The position numbers were made by a program, and so were the translations under genes. Below are positions 48,360 through 62,147 of a DNA stretch of 64,000 bases, one piece after another; the first letter of the stretch is position 1, and the number at the start of each line of letters is the position of its first letter. The notes below the pieces were generated by a model. That model was not told the DNA's origin, did no database searches, and worked only from the letters and a program-made list of their open reading frames with translations. The stretch is from the NCBI GenBank assembly GCA_013397795.1, contig VZTJ01005306.1, positions 1,186,808 to 1,250,807 on the forward strand, in the 5' to 3' direction. Origin of the DNA: Orthonyx spaldingii. Its lineage: Eukaryota > Chordata > Aves > Passeriformes > Orthonychidae.

Positions 48360-51330
48360 CCAATTCTTTTATTCAGACTTGAGGCTTTTTCTGACCCTAA
48401 CAAAACCAAACGTTGGTAGATTGTTTGCAATCACTTCTGTGTTTCTATTGGTTATTGGCTAGACCTGGTGTGTGGTTTCCTAAAACCTTTAGCTGTAACA
48501 GATCCCTTTGAATCTCTAATATATTTGTTCTTTCCTGGTTTTCCCTTCTCCAACTTGACTACCATAAAGCTTTCTTGTCTTTTTTTTTTTTTTTTCAAAA
48601 AGTCTATCAAAAACTGTTGCACACATTCATCCTAACCTTCTTGAATCTATTATCAGAAAGTGCAAATCCCAATGGGACATATATGCTTTTGCAGTAGCTC
48701 CTGATTAAGATGTCCCACAGGTACAACTCTGTGTTCCAAAAATGTAATACACTTTTTGCATATTCTGCTCTACATGACTTATGCCTGCTGTGCTAATCAG
48801 TCATGTCACTCAATAGCTATTTTGAGTTCTTATTGCTTATTTTTTTAAAACCAAAAATTTGATTAAATCAGGATGATGCACAATAACCTTTTTAGCAGTT
48901 TACCATTGCCCAGGAATGTTCAGGCTGTGGAGCAATTATCATAAAGACACAGGTTGTCATGATATTCTATGGTTCTTTGATTCTAAATCTCCCAACACTG
49001 ACATATAGAAACATACTATGTCAACAGTTTGGAGGCTTTGCCCATAGTTCTCACTAATGAACATTTGTAATTTGAGAGTTCAATTTTAACAGCAGGATAA
49101 CCACTACTAAGCTGGTAGTACCACTTCATCCCTAATGATTAAGCCAAAAGCTTTTTCTATATTTGGGTACAGCCACAGAGGCATTGAATCCCACTAAAAA
49201 GTACACTCCCACAAACATCTGGCTGTTTTTTAAACTTTCCTGCCGTCAGTATTCTTTCCATCTTTTCACCTGTCCAGCAGCTCAGTGCAGGAATGTAATG
49301 GAATTGTCCACGTATCTTGCAGTTTCAAATGCTCCATGATGTACTCCTGAGGTCTGTTATTCTATATTCTTGCCCAGATATTGATGCACATTCTCCTGCC
49401 CACAAATGAGGCCAAAATTTAGACAGGTGCCATAATATCTCTATACTGTTATCCTCCACTTCCACTTCTGAGGTAGGCATTATTTTTATCTGCCCTAACC
49501 CACTACAATCAGACTTCACTTTCTTCATTCTGAAAAATAGGATACCAAATCCTAGTATCTTAAGAAGAAAGGGTCTCTAATTTTAGTTCTTTGTCCTTCC
49601 CTCCTCATAAGTATTACCATCCTTGGCTGTTTTCTGCCTCACCATCACAGCTTATGACATGTACATGAAGCATGGTAGTTAAAATGTTTTCATCTCACTG
49701 AACCTCTCCTGGATGGATGTTGATATCCTCATAAAGATACCAGAATTTTTCTTTCCCTCTGTGCTTGTGCAGAGCCATCTGTAGTGACAAAATAGCATTG
49801 CAAAGACATCAGTGTACTGAACATTTCATCCAGCTCTATGTGCAAAAAACTAAATGTCAGGTGCCAGATTTATGACTCCACAGGATATAAATATTCCCTC
49901 TCTGGAAAGGTCACACAAGATTATCATCAATATATGAAGCAGACACTGACAGCAGTGTCCGTTTCAGTACCTTCAGTTGTTTGTAGTTCTATAATTTGCT
50001 ATGCAGTTGTTTTACAACCACCATAATGATTAGTCAATATGGGGTAACATTATTTTCTGATTCTACAGTACTGGTCTTTCATGGACATGAAAACACAGCT
50101 TTGCCATGACAGAGCAATTTCCTCTGAAAATGGCTTCTTATTTCTGGTTGTATAGAGCTGATTTCTTGTACTTTACATATGGAAGTTCATGAATTGTCTT
50201 CACTCTCTGCTTTGCAGGATTCATTCCCCATTAGAGCTCTCTAGAATTTGTTAATTACTGCTTTGCTACTACTTACTGTAAGAAAGCTTTTTTTGTTTGA
50301 TTGTTTGCTTCTATTCCCCTTTTTTAATTTAAATGATAGTGTTTTTTAAAAAATTTTACCTGGTTGTAATTCATCCTTGAGGATTGACACTGGATTTTCA
50401 TATTGATTTGATGGAGTCTTATTGCTTCTGCTTTGATTTTGACATCATATCCAGATGTTTCCCTGTCTAGAGTATTTAATCTTTTTATGTTCTAGGACTG
50501 AGGACATTCTCTGATCCCATACCTTTTCCACAAAAAATTTTGGCAAAATCATTCCTTGACTTGTTTCAATTGCATCTGATGCTACCATAGCTCTCTGCAA
50601 CAAGGCACTTTCCATACTTCCATGCCATCTGTCTCAGTAAACATACCTTCTCCAAGCATGGACTCCTGTCATTTGTACATAGTGGGAGGGAAGCTAACGC
50701 CTGACTAGTCTTGGTTACTCATCCTTCCAGGATTTTCATTCTTGCCTTTCTATGCAGTTGTATGTTAAAACTGATTTACGATTAGATTCCTGTTTCAGAT
50801 TAGTCTTTCAAATGGTGTTCCCTACACCAGTTTCCTTAGAATGCCCACATTATGTGACAAGAACTATTCACAATGTACAGAGTATCTGTTCCCTCATACT
50901 TGCTATAGATACTTTTAAGGATCTGTAAAAATATTTTAATATTTCTACTTAATATTTCTAATTCCCAACACTGAAGAAAAGGCAAGCTTTAGGGAAACAC
51001 ACGCTTTCCTTTACAGTCCCCCTTTTTTTTTGCACAGTGAGATCTATGACCTCAGAATCCCATGCCCACTGAATTTTCATTCTGGTTTCTGTTTCTGCTG
51101 CAAAATTCAGATATCTCAATACTTCAGATATGCCACTACTTCAGTGCTGCAATGAAAAGTGCTGCAGTAAGCACAACTATAAGAAACAGAGCTTTCATGT
51201 GCGTACAGCAGCCTCAGACTTGGCTGTTTCCAACTACATCAAAACCAACTTCAATTATGCCCTTAGTCCACTCTAATATATGTCCTTCATGAAAACTGTT
51301 CTTTTTTCAGTGCAGCTATAACCTTCGCTA
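48360..51330 (-). other. Unassigned region with interrupted minus-strand open stretches
   Basis: The plus strand looks pyrimidine-rich. By hand translation, the minus strand holds several long stretches broken by one or two stops. These are an ATG frame of 56 codons (50615 down to 50445) that continues past a TGA to 50346; a stretch from 49808 to 49614 with one TGA; and one from 51306 to 51136 with one TGA followed by a hydrophobic run of about 18 residues. A separate 67-codon ATG frame lies at 49325-49528. I recognise none of them. They could be a decayed retroelement, a unitary pseudogene or chance. Confidence 0.3.
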
Positions 51331-51819
51331 TCTTTCCCTAAGAAGAAAAAAAAAGTCTGTTACAGCTGAGAATGCATATCAGAAACTTAAGATAAAGGAC
51401 ATGATAGAAAAACTATAATTGTTTCAATATCCCCAAAAGTCAATGTGAAGGTTAAACTGTAAAGAAATTCAAGTATGTTAAGGGAGAAACACATAGCATA
51501 ATCCCCATGCAATCTAAATTCTTGTACTGTAGTAACACCACAAAGAAACCATTTGGTTTCTGTTAAGATTTTCAGAGCTTGTGATTCTAAATCTTGTGAA
51601 ACTGATTTTTTGAACATATTGTCTTCTTTTTTCTTGCTAGTTTCACACTAGTGAAAGATAATTCACACATTTCTTTACCTTGGCATGTCTCAGAACAGAG
51701 CAAAGAACGCCAATGTTTTTGTGAAAGTACATATTTAACCCCTCCACCACTGTTTTTCATTAGCATTTGAAAGAATGGCTTTTAAGCAATCAGAAATGCA
51801 AGACCAAGTTTATAGGCAG

Positions 51820-51846
51820 ATGATGATGATTATGATTATTATTATG
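51820..51846. repeat. (GAT/ATT)n trinucleotide tract
   Basis: gatgatgatgat passing into tatgattattattat. Confidence 0.85.
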
Positions 51847-52750
51847 CAAACTATTTTTCCCCTAAATTTAGGAGATTTGAAGGCATGTAAGCTGTGTCTG
51901 GAAGCAGAGGCTGCAAGCCTAAAACTAAAATAGATGATGGGAACAAGCCACTTAAATGTAAATTTGTATCTGTCTTTCAAAGTAGTTTAGTAGAAGCTGA
52001 TCTATTGAACAAAATAATTGTTGCAATGGACTCAGTGTCTAGACTATATGCATTTTAAAGATTACTTTGGATTCGTTTTAGTATGGTCCAGAAAATGGAA
52101 GGCTCTAAGTATTAAAACACACTCCTACAGTTCATCTTCTGGTTTGCTCTTAGTCTGCAGGAATACATTATATCAGTTCTGAGCTCATTCCTTGCCATGG
52201 ATTAAGTACTGTAAGTGGAGATGATTTAGGGATCCTATTCAAAATTGTCCACCCAATCTACACTAAAATGATCACATAAGTGCATGCTAACTTGCCTCAC
52301 TGATTGATCGAATTATACTGAGCTTATAGTAACACTTCCCATCTTCACTTATACGGCTCTGTATGCCTGAAAGCTCATCTCCATCTCCGCCCCACTCTTT
52401 GTTCCCTCAGCTTGTACAGTAAGGCATAACCTTTTCCTACAAATCATCCCACATTTCTGTACTTAGACCCTCACAGCTCCAGCATGCCTATTTGCTAAAT
52501 GTGTGCATGTTTATTCAACCATGCAACCAAGGAAGATGGGAATCAGCTACCTACACATATTGTTCTCTCTCTAGTTAAGTTACTGGTTCCTATTAATAAA
52601 AATATGGCCAGAAATTAAAAGTGTTCTTACCTGAAAGCATAACTGGCACTCTTACAATAATCAGCCCATCGGTTTGGTAGTGCAAGGCCATTTTGGTGCA
52701 GAAACTGTTGATTGTCACTGGCTATATGAGCAATTCTTAATTTTTTTTTT

Positions 52751-52769
52751 TGCTGTTGTTGTTGTTGTT
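52751..52769. repeat. (GTT)n microsatellite
   Basis: Short run of gtt units directly after a T-run. Confidence 0.85.
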
Positions 52770-55700
52770 CCTAAAAGCTTTAAATTAGAGGGCAGAAATG
52801 GATTACATTGTTTACTTCCTACATTTCAAGCTTCTTTTTTCCCCTTATTTTTCTTTCTGAATGGGCAGAAAGATTGTATTTTGCTTTGTGGAGTATGGGC
52901 AGTTTTCCCTCACAAAGGAAACTCAATGAAACAGCAAGGAAAACTTCTGCAGGACTCATTTAGTACCCTAGGCAACATGGGAACAGCTGAAAAGCACTAC
53001 TAGGCAATTCCGGCACAAATGTACTAATGCATGAGTAGAGTATCCTCAGAGCAGGAATGCATGGATGTTTCCAGCCTGGGAAAACTGTACTGTCCATTGT
53101 TTCCATTTGATTTTGTACACTATTTAATATTTAACATAAAGCATTTTGGTTATTTTTGCTTCTTCTATTATATTGTACTCAGATACTTTTCCTTTGCGTT
53201 ACCATTCCCCCTCCTGGTCACAGCTGTCCCATCTCTCCCAATGGAAGGAGCAGAAGGGGTGCAGCAGACTGAGTGTGGGAAGCACGTATTTGACAGAGTT
53301 CTCTTCCGGACTGCTCCAGCACTCCCCCTCACTGCACTGCTCTGGCTTTGTGGCTTGTTTTTTTTTGTTTTTTCTGCTTTTCATGATAAGCCAAATACTC
53401 TGTGTAGAAAGGCTGTGGGTGTATTGTGCTTGATCTGGCAGTATGAATGTAGAATAAAAACAATCTAGAAGGTTTTTGTACTTTTTAGGAAAGACCCATT
53501 AAATTTTGTGAATCAGTGATGCAAGCATGGATTTGGGGAGGTTGCTAAATTGCAAGGGGCGTTGAAGTAGCAGAATGAATGATGTACTTGTCCACAAAGC
53601 AGGTACATCTCACCCACTCTAAAAGAAAGCCTCAAAATTTAAAAGAAAATTTATGGCCTAAAAGTACAAAATTGTCATTTAAACAAAAATGTGATTTTAA
53701 ATTTTTATTAGCTTGTTCTTAGAACTACATTAGCAAAGAACAAGTGTAGTTGCTGGCCTTTGTTAGCCTAATACATTCTACCAGGCCAGGGCAATTAAGT
53801 GTCTCTCCATCTTACAGTAGTGGAGTATGTAGTGTCATCCTTCTCTAAAAACCAAAAACCAAAGAGATTAATGTGAAGGGTGTGCACACCTCACTGCATA
53901 TGATTCTCTTAAGTTGAAGCTGTGAATTTAAGCAATCAAATAATTAATTTTTTTTAATACAGTGTCTTCTGCATTATTTGTACAGACTAGCAGTAACTCA
54001 GTAGACACCTAAACCAGGTATTCAGACTTAGTTTGTTGTAGGACTAGAGATGTGGAGGAATACTGGCTCCACTTGGTCAACTAAACATACATGCCAAGAC
54101 AGGGAGATCAATAAAACAAAAAAAACCCCTCAAAACCAAAACAAACAAACAATCTTTTTTTTTTTCAATTTGCAATATTTTTGGCATCAATCAACAATAG
54201 CAAATGTAAGCTTCAGCAGATTTAAGTATTCTCTGAAAGAATTTCAAATGTTGTGTATAATACCATTTGACCAAAAAGCCTTCACCAATCACAATAATTA
54301 AGTTCTCAGTAGTTGAATATTATTCCCAAGATTGGATTCATTTAGTATCAGCAAGTTGAACTGAAATTGGAATCTATAAATAGTAAAAGCTGCCATCCTG
54401 TAAGATATCCTGGCAATCCAATATTTTCTTTAGTCTAAAATGTTTTTGTTTTTCTTTTTTAATGGTAGTATGAGTATTACAAAGTATCCCATTATGATTT
54501 TTTTGAATGAGTTTTTTCCCAATTCAAAATATTTCATTTTACCTCGTATAGACTCAAAACTCTCAAATCCCTTTGATCTCTTTCATGCCATTAATGGTCT
54601 TCAGACATCCTACAACAGACAGTAAGAACCGTCAAGTTACTAACAATGATATAGAAGCAATCTGAGAACCATTTATGCCTCTAATCTCAGCACATTTGGA
54701 AAAGAAGTGCAATCGTTGTAGCCTGCCACTAATGCATAGATATGATTCAACCAGTTCAAAAACTACAGTGGATTTTGATAGATAAAGTCATGGGATGGAA
54801 GGTACCACAGCTCTAGTTTTCATGAGATACTTGTTCAAACAGAAATAAATAATGGACCAACTGATCTAAACCAAAATATTTCAGGTATATCAGGTCAAAA
54901 GATTTGACTTGCCTTCTATTGTGACTTGAAGAAATTTTTAAATTACTTTTTTAAATTTGAGAAAATTAAATCAATGTCATTGTCTGAGAAACCTAGTCTT
55001 GCCTAATCAATACTTTCTGCTTTTATAACTACATATAAATTTTTCAACTCGTTTAGAGTTTGACAATACTTGAGGATGAAAAGGAGACAGGAATATAGCC
55101 AAGAAACAAAAATATTCTCTCTTCCAGTCTCATTATTGGCTACAGTTTGTATTACAAGCAGACAGAAATCAAGTTAATTTTTGGCAAAATCTGAAGAAAG
55201 GAGGCTACTTGAAACCTTGAGTTTCAAGAGGGGAAGCAGGCAGGGAACCAGTCACATGTTTCCAGGCTTCAGGGGCTGCCTGCTTGCTTGGCAAAGGCAA
55301 AAGAGCTTGTTTCCAAAACACTGACAAAAACCCACAGAATCTATGCTCAGATTGTGAAGTTATGCTGGCATTTTCTTGACTATGTTTATAAGTAGTGATC
55401 ACTTTACATAAAGATATGCACTGGAAATTACTTGGGCAAAGTACCACAGGAACAGTTATAATATTTTCAGAAATGTCTTTGCATCAGTTACCAGAAGCTC
55501 ACTGCAGGAAAAGAACTCTGAAGGAAATGGGACTTCAAGTAATGCTTTTATCACAGTCTCAAATGAGAAACAGAAGGTGACTGCATCTTATGATGCCCTG
55601 AGATACTAAGTCTGGATGGATGAGCCACAGAGTAAGCTCTAAGCAGATGTCCAGCCAGAAACAAATTAATCCTCTTCTCTCAGAAGAGAGTTAAGGTTGT

Positions 55701-56229
55701 CTAACCTTCAACTCCATCCAAGAGTTTGTTTTCTTAACTGTTTGTACCTGATTTTGGTCATTCTTTGGTATGTTCATTCATACTGTTTAGTTAGCCAGCT
55801 TTTCAAGAAAGGGAAAAAGCAATTATGAAGAGTGATTTTTGCTTTGGAAGTCCTTATAGCTGTATGATTTAGCCAAAAATGAAGCATATTCACCTCTAAA
55901 AAAGCACAGAGTGCCCTTTAATTTACCACGCCCTCTCTGGAAGGTAGGATTTGTTCAATGCATTGACAAGTAGCCCCCAAACTGCCATGCAATGACACAA
56001 AAGGCTGAGCTTGGCTGCTTGACAGCTCTGTTGAGAAATGCAACTCTATTATGCTTTCTGCCACATGTGAAGCTATATAGGAACATGATGAAATGAATGC
56101 ACAAACACATTAAAGAGTAGAGTATATATCAAGTAGATAGACCCAGCACTCAGAGAAATATTGTTTTTTCTTTGCCCTCACTCTTGTTTGAGTTTTTTTT
56201 TTTGCCATAACATTGAGCTATCTCCTTTG

Positions 56230-56870
56230 AATTCATCAGCGCCCTGAGCAATTACAAATAGATAAGCCCCTGAGCACTGCTCACCCCAAAAAGCCACATC
56301 TGTTTCAGTCACTGTGCAGGCACAAATGAGCAACAACACAATTATAACATAGCTCATAACAAGTGAAATTCCTCCTGCTGCTTACATTGCTGCTTGCAGT
56401 GATAACAAAATTATGAGAGCAACAACAAACACTGAAACCACTCAAGCAAAAAAAGTGGAATACATGTTAGGTTTTTGTGGCAGCCACATCCTAGTGCTTT
56501 CTCCAGGCTTTCTTCCTGCCTTGATGTAATTTTTCCCTTTGACCACATCACACTTTACATCAAAAAAAAGTCATTCTTTCTTGTAGAATGTGCAAATTAG
56601 ATGTATGGTATGAGATGAATAAGGGTAGAGGTAACAGGAATCCTAAACTGACAAATAAAAGAAGAACTGGAAAAGAAAGTTAACCCAAATAATCTACTTG
56701 CACGTATTCAGAAATCTTTGAAGAGCTATGTGCATATTGCAAGTTGCAGCAGGCCTGCAGGCAGCTTTAATTTGCATGAATGGCTGTAGCACAGAAGCGA
56801 AGGGCTGGATGACTGGACGACCTTGGCAGCATTCTGAGGTCACTCAAATGCAATTTCTTCAGTAGGGCTC
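56230..56870. promoter_or_regulatory. Candidate conserved non-coding cluster (unverified)
   Basis: A high-complexity, base-balanced stretch between T-runs at about 56190-56202 and 56928-56938. The sub-blocks 56230-56440 and 56740-56870 stand out, the latter carrying 'tttaatttgcatgaatggc' octamer-like wording. Nothing here is coding. Function is inferred from texture alone. Confidence 0.2.
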
Positions 56871-59726
56871 AGAGGGGTTTCTTTGATAGGATATATACCA
56901 GTGTTTTCTTCCTATAGATTTTTTTTTTTCTTTGACAAACATAATTACAAATGTAGTAAAACCGTAGTATTTTCAGTTGAATTTTGCCTTTTTCAAAAAT
57001 TTTAATATTTCCCTCTCTGGATGCTATTTCACTGTATTCTATTAACAGAATGCATCTTGAGATTTTAATAGTGTTTTGGGATACTTAGCACGCCATTGCT
57101 ACTCTTCACAATGTTAGTCAACATAAGCTGTGTTTCTTACCAGGTTTTGATTAATTATCATAAAATCAGCATGCCCCTTTCCCTCCCACTTCTGAGATAC
57201 AGCAGCAGAAAGTGTGCAGGTAATGTGTTTTAGGCAGCAAAAGTGGCAGCATCAACAGTTAGATACCTATTTTTTAATTAATTCAAACAGTTGATGCTCA
57301 CTACCCTCTGATTAAGTCTGTTGCAATTTAGCTGAACACCATTAAAATGAATATAGTTATCACCATGCTTTTACTGTAGATAAAGACATCAAGTCATACA
57401 TGAAAATATCCTCCTAATAAAAAATAAATAAAGATTTTAAAATTTTAATGCATGTCCCTAAAATTTATACACAAACTTAGTAAGCTTCCATGAAGAAAAC
57501 ACCTGATTTCCTGTGTTAACAATGAGGAGTTATTTCTTTTCTTGGTGAAGTTTGCATTTAGATCAGTGTCTCCTGGCTAGGAGGATGGGTAGAATGAGTG
57601 CAGGAGTCAATAAAGATGATGAAATAACACAGGCTAAAATGCAAGACTTACTTAGAGCTATTCCACTGTTCCAACATTTTCTTGAAATACCTGAGCATAG
57701 CAAAGATGAGATGGCAAGATGACATGATGGTGAGAAAAAGGTCCTTGTTATACTGAACTTTACTAAATTTTTGTGACCCAGCAGTAATATCTCACAGGCT
57801 GATACACTCGTTCTTGGTTTGTGGATTACTGCACCTCATACTCGGAAATGGAGACTAACTTCATAAAAAGGTTCCATTTAGTACAAAACAGTACAGTTTA
57901 ACTGCACTACATTGTGCTTGGCAAAATGGATTGTCACAGGCATGTCACTTTTGCATTCTCTTTGTGCTGGTTCCTTCTGAATTCAGTGTCCAGTTCAAGG
58001 TCTGTGTCCTGTTATTCATAGCCCTAGGAAATAATTATTTTGTGTAAGGGGCCATTCTGTTTCAGTAATCTTAGACAGCTGGAAACTGCAAAAGTAGACT
58101 GGACAAAAACTAATAAAACGTCACAGGAAAAGAGTGATTCATATTCATTGCTAAAAAATCTCTAAAAATTTGAATGGAAAAAAAAAATCCCTTCCTCATA
58201 TTCATCAGAAGGCCATTTTTTCCTTTAGAAGTGACTGCAAAATATGCCTGATCTAAGTCCACCACCGAGGAGAACAGCAAGGTTGCATCCCACATTAAAA
58301 CAGTGAAGGTATTTTAATATTTAAACGAAAAAATGAGTTAGAATTTCTCAGCACTTTGTGTAGGACTCAGCTTCAAATTAGAATATGTAAATGTAAGTGT
58401 CTAGTCTTGAGTAATGCATCTAAACTCTGATTATAGCCCTTGGGAAACTGGTACAGCCAGTGGAGCCTGGAGAGAGAGTCCAACGCTATCCCGTTGATCA
58501 TCATTTTGAAAAATCCACATGAGTAATTCTGTAACATTCTCTTTAGCTCAGAAAATCCCCTAACAAATATAAAAGTACTATTTATTTTGATAGATCCTCC
58601 CATCACAAATTAGAATTAGTCTATTCATTAATCCTGCTATTTCTCAAAGTCTTTCTGTTTTACAGCATATCTCACATAATATATTTTTTCCTTAAAGCTC
58701 CAGTTTTTATATTCTATTAAAACTATCAATGTCTTATAACTCTATTTGAAAAAAAAACCACCTAATTTAGGTATGAAAAACAACATGAAAGTATGAACAA
58801 TGTGCAAAATAGAAGTGATAGAAAACATAGTCATTATGTAAAGACATATCATCAGGTTTGATTAAGTTTTCAAACATCAATATTTACAACTACCAGTGCT
58901 GGTCCTCCTTGATCTCACAAACTCCAGTTATTCAATGTGTTATGGCCATGAAAGTCCCCTGTATTTCTGAGATACCTTAGTTTGCCTTGCAAGTCCACTT
59001 GACACAGATACCTCCTCAGTATTGTCTGGTTTGAGAGCACAGTTGATCAATAATATTTTTTGTAATTACATGTGTAAATTCTGATGACAGACCATTCCCT
59101 GGGTGATGTGGGAGAAACTTGACTATTTGTTCTTAACATAAGTTACAGACTGTATCTAGCTCAGATTTTATGTTTGGCAAAAACTGTCAGGTTCTTTTCA
59201 CCTACACCTTTAAGACTGGTGTTCTACATTTGATTAGGAAGCACTTTAGCATACATGAGCTTTGCCATCCTTTAGAATGATTACTTCTAAAACTTTTTTT
59301 ATCATCTCATGCACTCCTCTATATTTTTTTGTTTATATTAAGTATATTTTTCATTGTGGGTAGGTAAACAAGCAAACTTTTTTTTGTGTCTTTATAATAT
59401 TTTCTTTACCTGTGTTTGCTTCATAAGGCAGTCAAGATTATCCTTGTTAATATAAGTAATTCTCTTCACAATAATCATGATTTGCAATGTCACTGCAATG
59501 TTTTCCAGGAAGAGACAAATGAAAAATTCTGAAATACTCTTTTTGAAGCATTTTTTTAAACCAAACTTTTCAATTTTATTTTAATTACCTTCTGCCCAGA
59601 TTTTTAACCAAGGTCAAAGTACCACTGCATGTTTAAAAATGTCAAAAGATATTTTCAGTCTTTTTATCACAAAAGATGTGTTTTTTCTTTCTGATTTCAA
59701 ACAAACTTAAAAGTCAAGAGAAACTT
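56871..59726. other. Non-coding AT-rich unique sequence
   Basis: No gene or repeat family is recognised. The longest ATG frame is 77 codons on the minus strand (58373-58606), without features. Confidence 0.65.
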
Positions 59727-59873
59727 AGAATCATAGAATCATAGACTATTATGGGGTTGGCAGGGACCTTAAAGACCATCTAGTCCCAACTTCCCCTGCA
59801 ATGGGCAGGCACAGCTCCCACTAGACCAGGTTGCTCAAGGCCTTTTCCAGCCTGGCCTTCAACTTCATGGTAT
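59727..59873 (-). mobile_element. CR1 LINE 3' end fragment
   Basis: The reverse complement of a CR1 tail: 'agaatcatagaatcatagac' with the 8-bp terminal repeat in two copies, 'tggggttggcagggacctta', 'gaccatctagtccc', 'ctagaccaggttgctcaagg' and 'ccagcctggccttcaa'. It is among the least diverged CR1 pieces in the window and is 5'-truncated at about 59873. Confidence 0.95.
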
Positions 59874-62147
59874 CTAAGTTTTACACTCTGAAAAGCTCTG
59901 CTTTGAGGTCTGTCCAAAATATTGCTTGGCTCATATATCTTTTGTAAGAGGTTCTGTCATGGAAAAAATCTCTGGATAAGTAAAAATCCTCCTGCCCTTA
60001 TATGCTACTCAAATGATCCCTTGCTAAAACTGCAAACTAAACAAAATAGTTTTGTTTGCTCTTGTACTTGGTGGCAGTTATACCATCATGAGTGAACCAC
60101 CTAATTATATAAACAGCTATGATATTTCTGGGTCAGTTGACAATTGCATTTGGAGGCACAGGAGTCCCAAGGAGTATCTGAAAGCAATAACTGGCAAAAG
60201 CTACATCTGCAGTATTTCTCTATTTAACTTAAGGGGCAATGATTCAGTCATTCAACATTTGTCCAACAATCAACCAAAGGCCAAGTCATTACTTTAAGCC
60301 TCTGGACTTAATATGCAGATGTGATTTTGTTCCTTCACAAACCAAGCAGCATTTCTTCAGACCATCCTCAGCATTTATTACAAAATAGAAAGGCTTTTTA
60401 GAAAGAGGATAAAATCAGAAATTCACAAGTATATTAAAAAACCTTGCCCTTATAAAAATATGAGACTCGAACATGTAAGAAAAAGTACATAGTGCAATGA
60501 GGATAAGTTTAAGCTTTTAATGTATATATATTACTAAGTTGAACAGATAAAATTCTTCTCTTTTTTCTCACAGACATTTCTAGTTCCTTCTTCAGAATTA
60601 TTTCTCATTTGCCACTGTTAAAATGAGAAGAGAATTAGAGCTTCTTTTTTTATTTGAGCACAATGTTCTTAATTCAGAAGATTTACTGCAGAGATAGACT
60701 AACAATTCACCTTTCTTTTCAGAGGAGGATTGCTGTCTACAGGGTTACAGCATGGAAAGGGCCAGCTTTCACTCCAGTGTGAACAATGCAGAGTATCTGT
60801 CAACAAAAACAGCTAAGGAGAGTCTGTGATCAGCTGAATCTCAAACTGGTCGTTGTCATGCTGCTCTTTCTGCAGCTACATTCTACTGCTACAGCCTAAT
60901 CCTGTCCTCGATTTCTCCCTGTTAAGTACCACTGACAGGAATTTATGGCATTATAAGATATCAAAACCATAAGGATGGAAGATGAAATATTTTATGTAAT
61001 TTTTTCATTTGCAGCATCATTTATTTCACTGTTCTTAGTAGCTACTAATGGCACAAATATGAAAAATTCATTAATTTGGATACAAATAATGAAGTATTTA
61101 CTCATCAATCTCACTTAAAGTTTGTTTGTTTAAGGATTAAATTTAGCCCTTATACTTCAAAATAAATAGCAAACTCCCTCCCTGCTTTCTGCCCTCCACT
61201 AAAAGCTTTCACTTGTAACACTTGGAGAAAAAGACACATAAAGCCCATAAATGAGTCAGACCAAACTGCCACTTTAATCAAACTTGTAGCACTTGGCTGT
61301 AAAGTACTACAAAAAAAAGTAAGAAAAACTGAAATACCCTTAAGGATAATTGCACAAGCCAGGACTGCCATCATACAGAGAATAAATATTGGAAAAACAA
61401 TACTCTAGAAAGGCTGATGTTGAGAGAATTAAATTAAATACCCGCGGAAGTTAATTACTGGGAAAGAAAAAAAAGTGTATTGGAAGGAGCAAAAGAGAAG
61501 ATAGACAAATAAACCTGCTACCTACTAAACTTGATTCCAACTATTTCTTCTTATATTCCCCATGTAGTGTAAATTACAGTGGGTACTCTGACACGAGCAG
61601 ATTCACAGTACTGCAAGAAGAATAAAAATTTAGGTCACACTTTGTCTACTTTATTGAATTTCATCTGTGCCTGTTTATTGGAATTCTTGGTAAGCACCCC
61701 AGTGTTGCAGACTAGAAAATGACAGATCTTTTCCAATTCCTTTTTTTCTCCTTTCAACACTATTCTTTGGAGAAGCCATCCAGTACCTTGGCACTCCTCT
61801 CTATAGGCAGTAAAGTGACAAAAGCAGTTGTGGCATTCATTGGTGCTCATTCCTTCTCCATACAGGCAAAACCCAGCCTGTTCTGGATTATAGGTATTTA
61901 TTTAGCATTTCACATAAAGACAAGACAAATCTAAGATGACATGAGAACATTCTCTAAGGAGAGGGCCGAAGAGTATAAAATGTCTGTACTTCAGCTGCAA
62001 TTGATGCTTCTCCTGCTTTTGGAAGAAGGACAGCTATTTCACAGCAGTATCTGGAAGCAGCCCAAAGAACATGAAATGGAGTATGGGAGATGAAGTGAGG
62101 CTACCCAGAAGACTATCATACATTGAGGAGTCAGTGATCCATGTAAT
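59874..62147. other. Non-coding AT-rich unique sequence
   Basis: No gene is supported. The longest frame wholly inside is 81 codons (+, 60052-60297), with no domain. A 148-codon minus-strand frame (62039-62485) begins in the next block and reads through the 62.15-kb hairpin. Its composition follows the local GC rise, it shows no motif, and a 76-codon frame in another phase overlaps it. Confidence 0.6.

Larger units (their letters stand above)
51331..56229. other. Non-coding AT-rich unique sequence
   Basis: No gene is supported. The longest ATG frames are 145 codons (+, 53031-53468) and 109 codons (+, 52674-53003). Their hydrophobic F/L/V-rich parts come from T-rich DNA and no domain is recognised. 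Simple repeats are a gat/att tract at 51820-51846, a gtt tract at 52751-52769 and an A-rich then T-rich stretch at about 54114-54165. Confidence 0.6.

Noticed and set aside
48950..48990. Phrase 'tattctatggttctttgattct' like a CR1 3' terminus
   Set aside because: The preceding 60 bases lack the 'ccttccaaccc' and 'gactagatgat' blocks, so it is not called as a CR1 tail.
53031..53468. 145-codon plus-strand frame with hydrophobic stretches
   Set aside because: The hydrophobic residues come from T-rich DNA (TTT and CTT codons). A 95-codon frame in another phase overlaps it and no domain is recognised.
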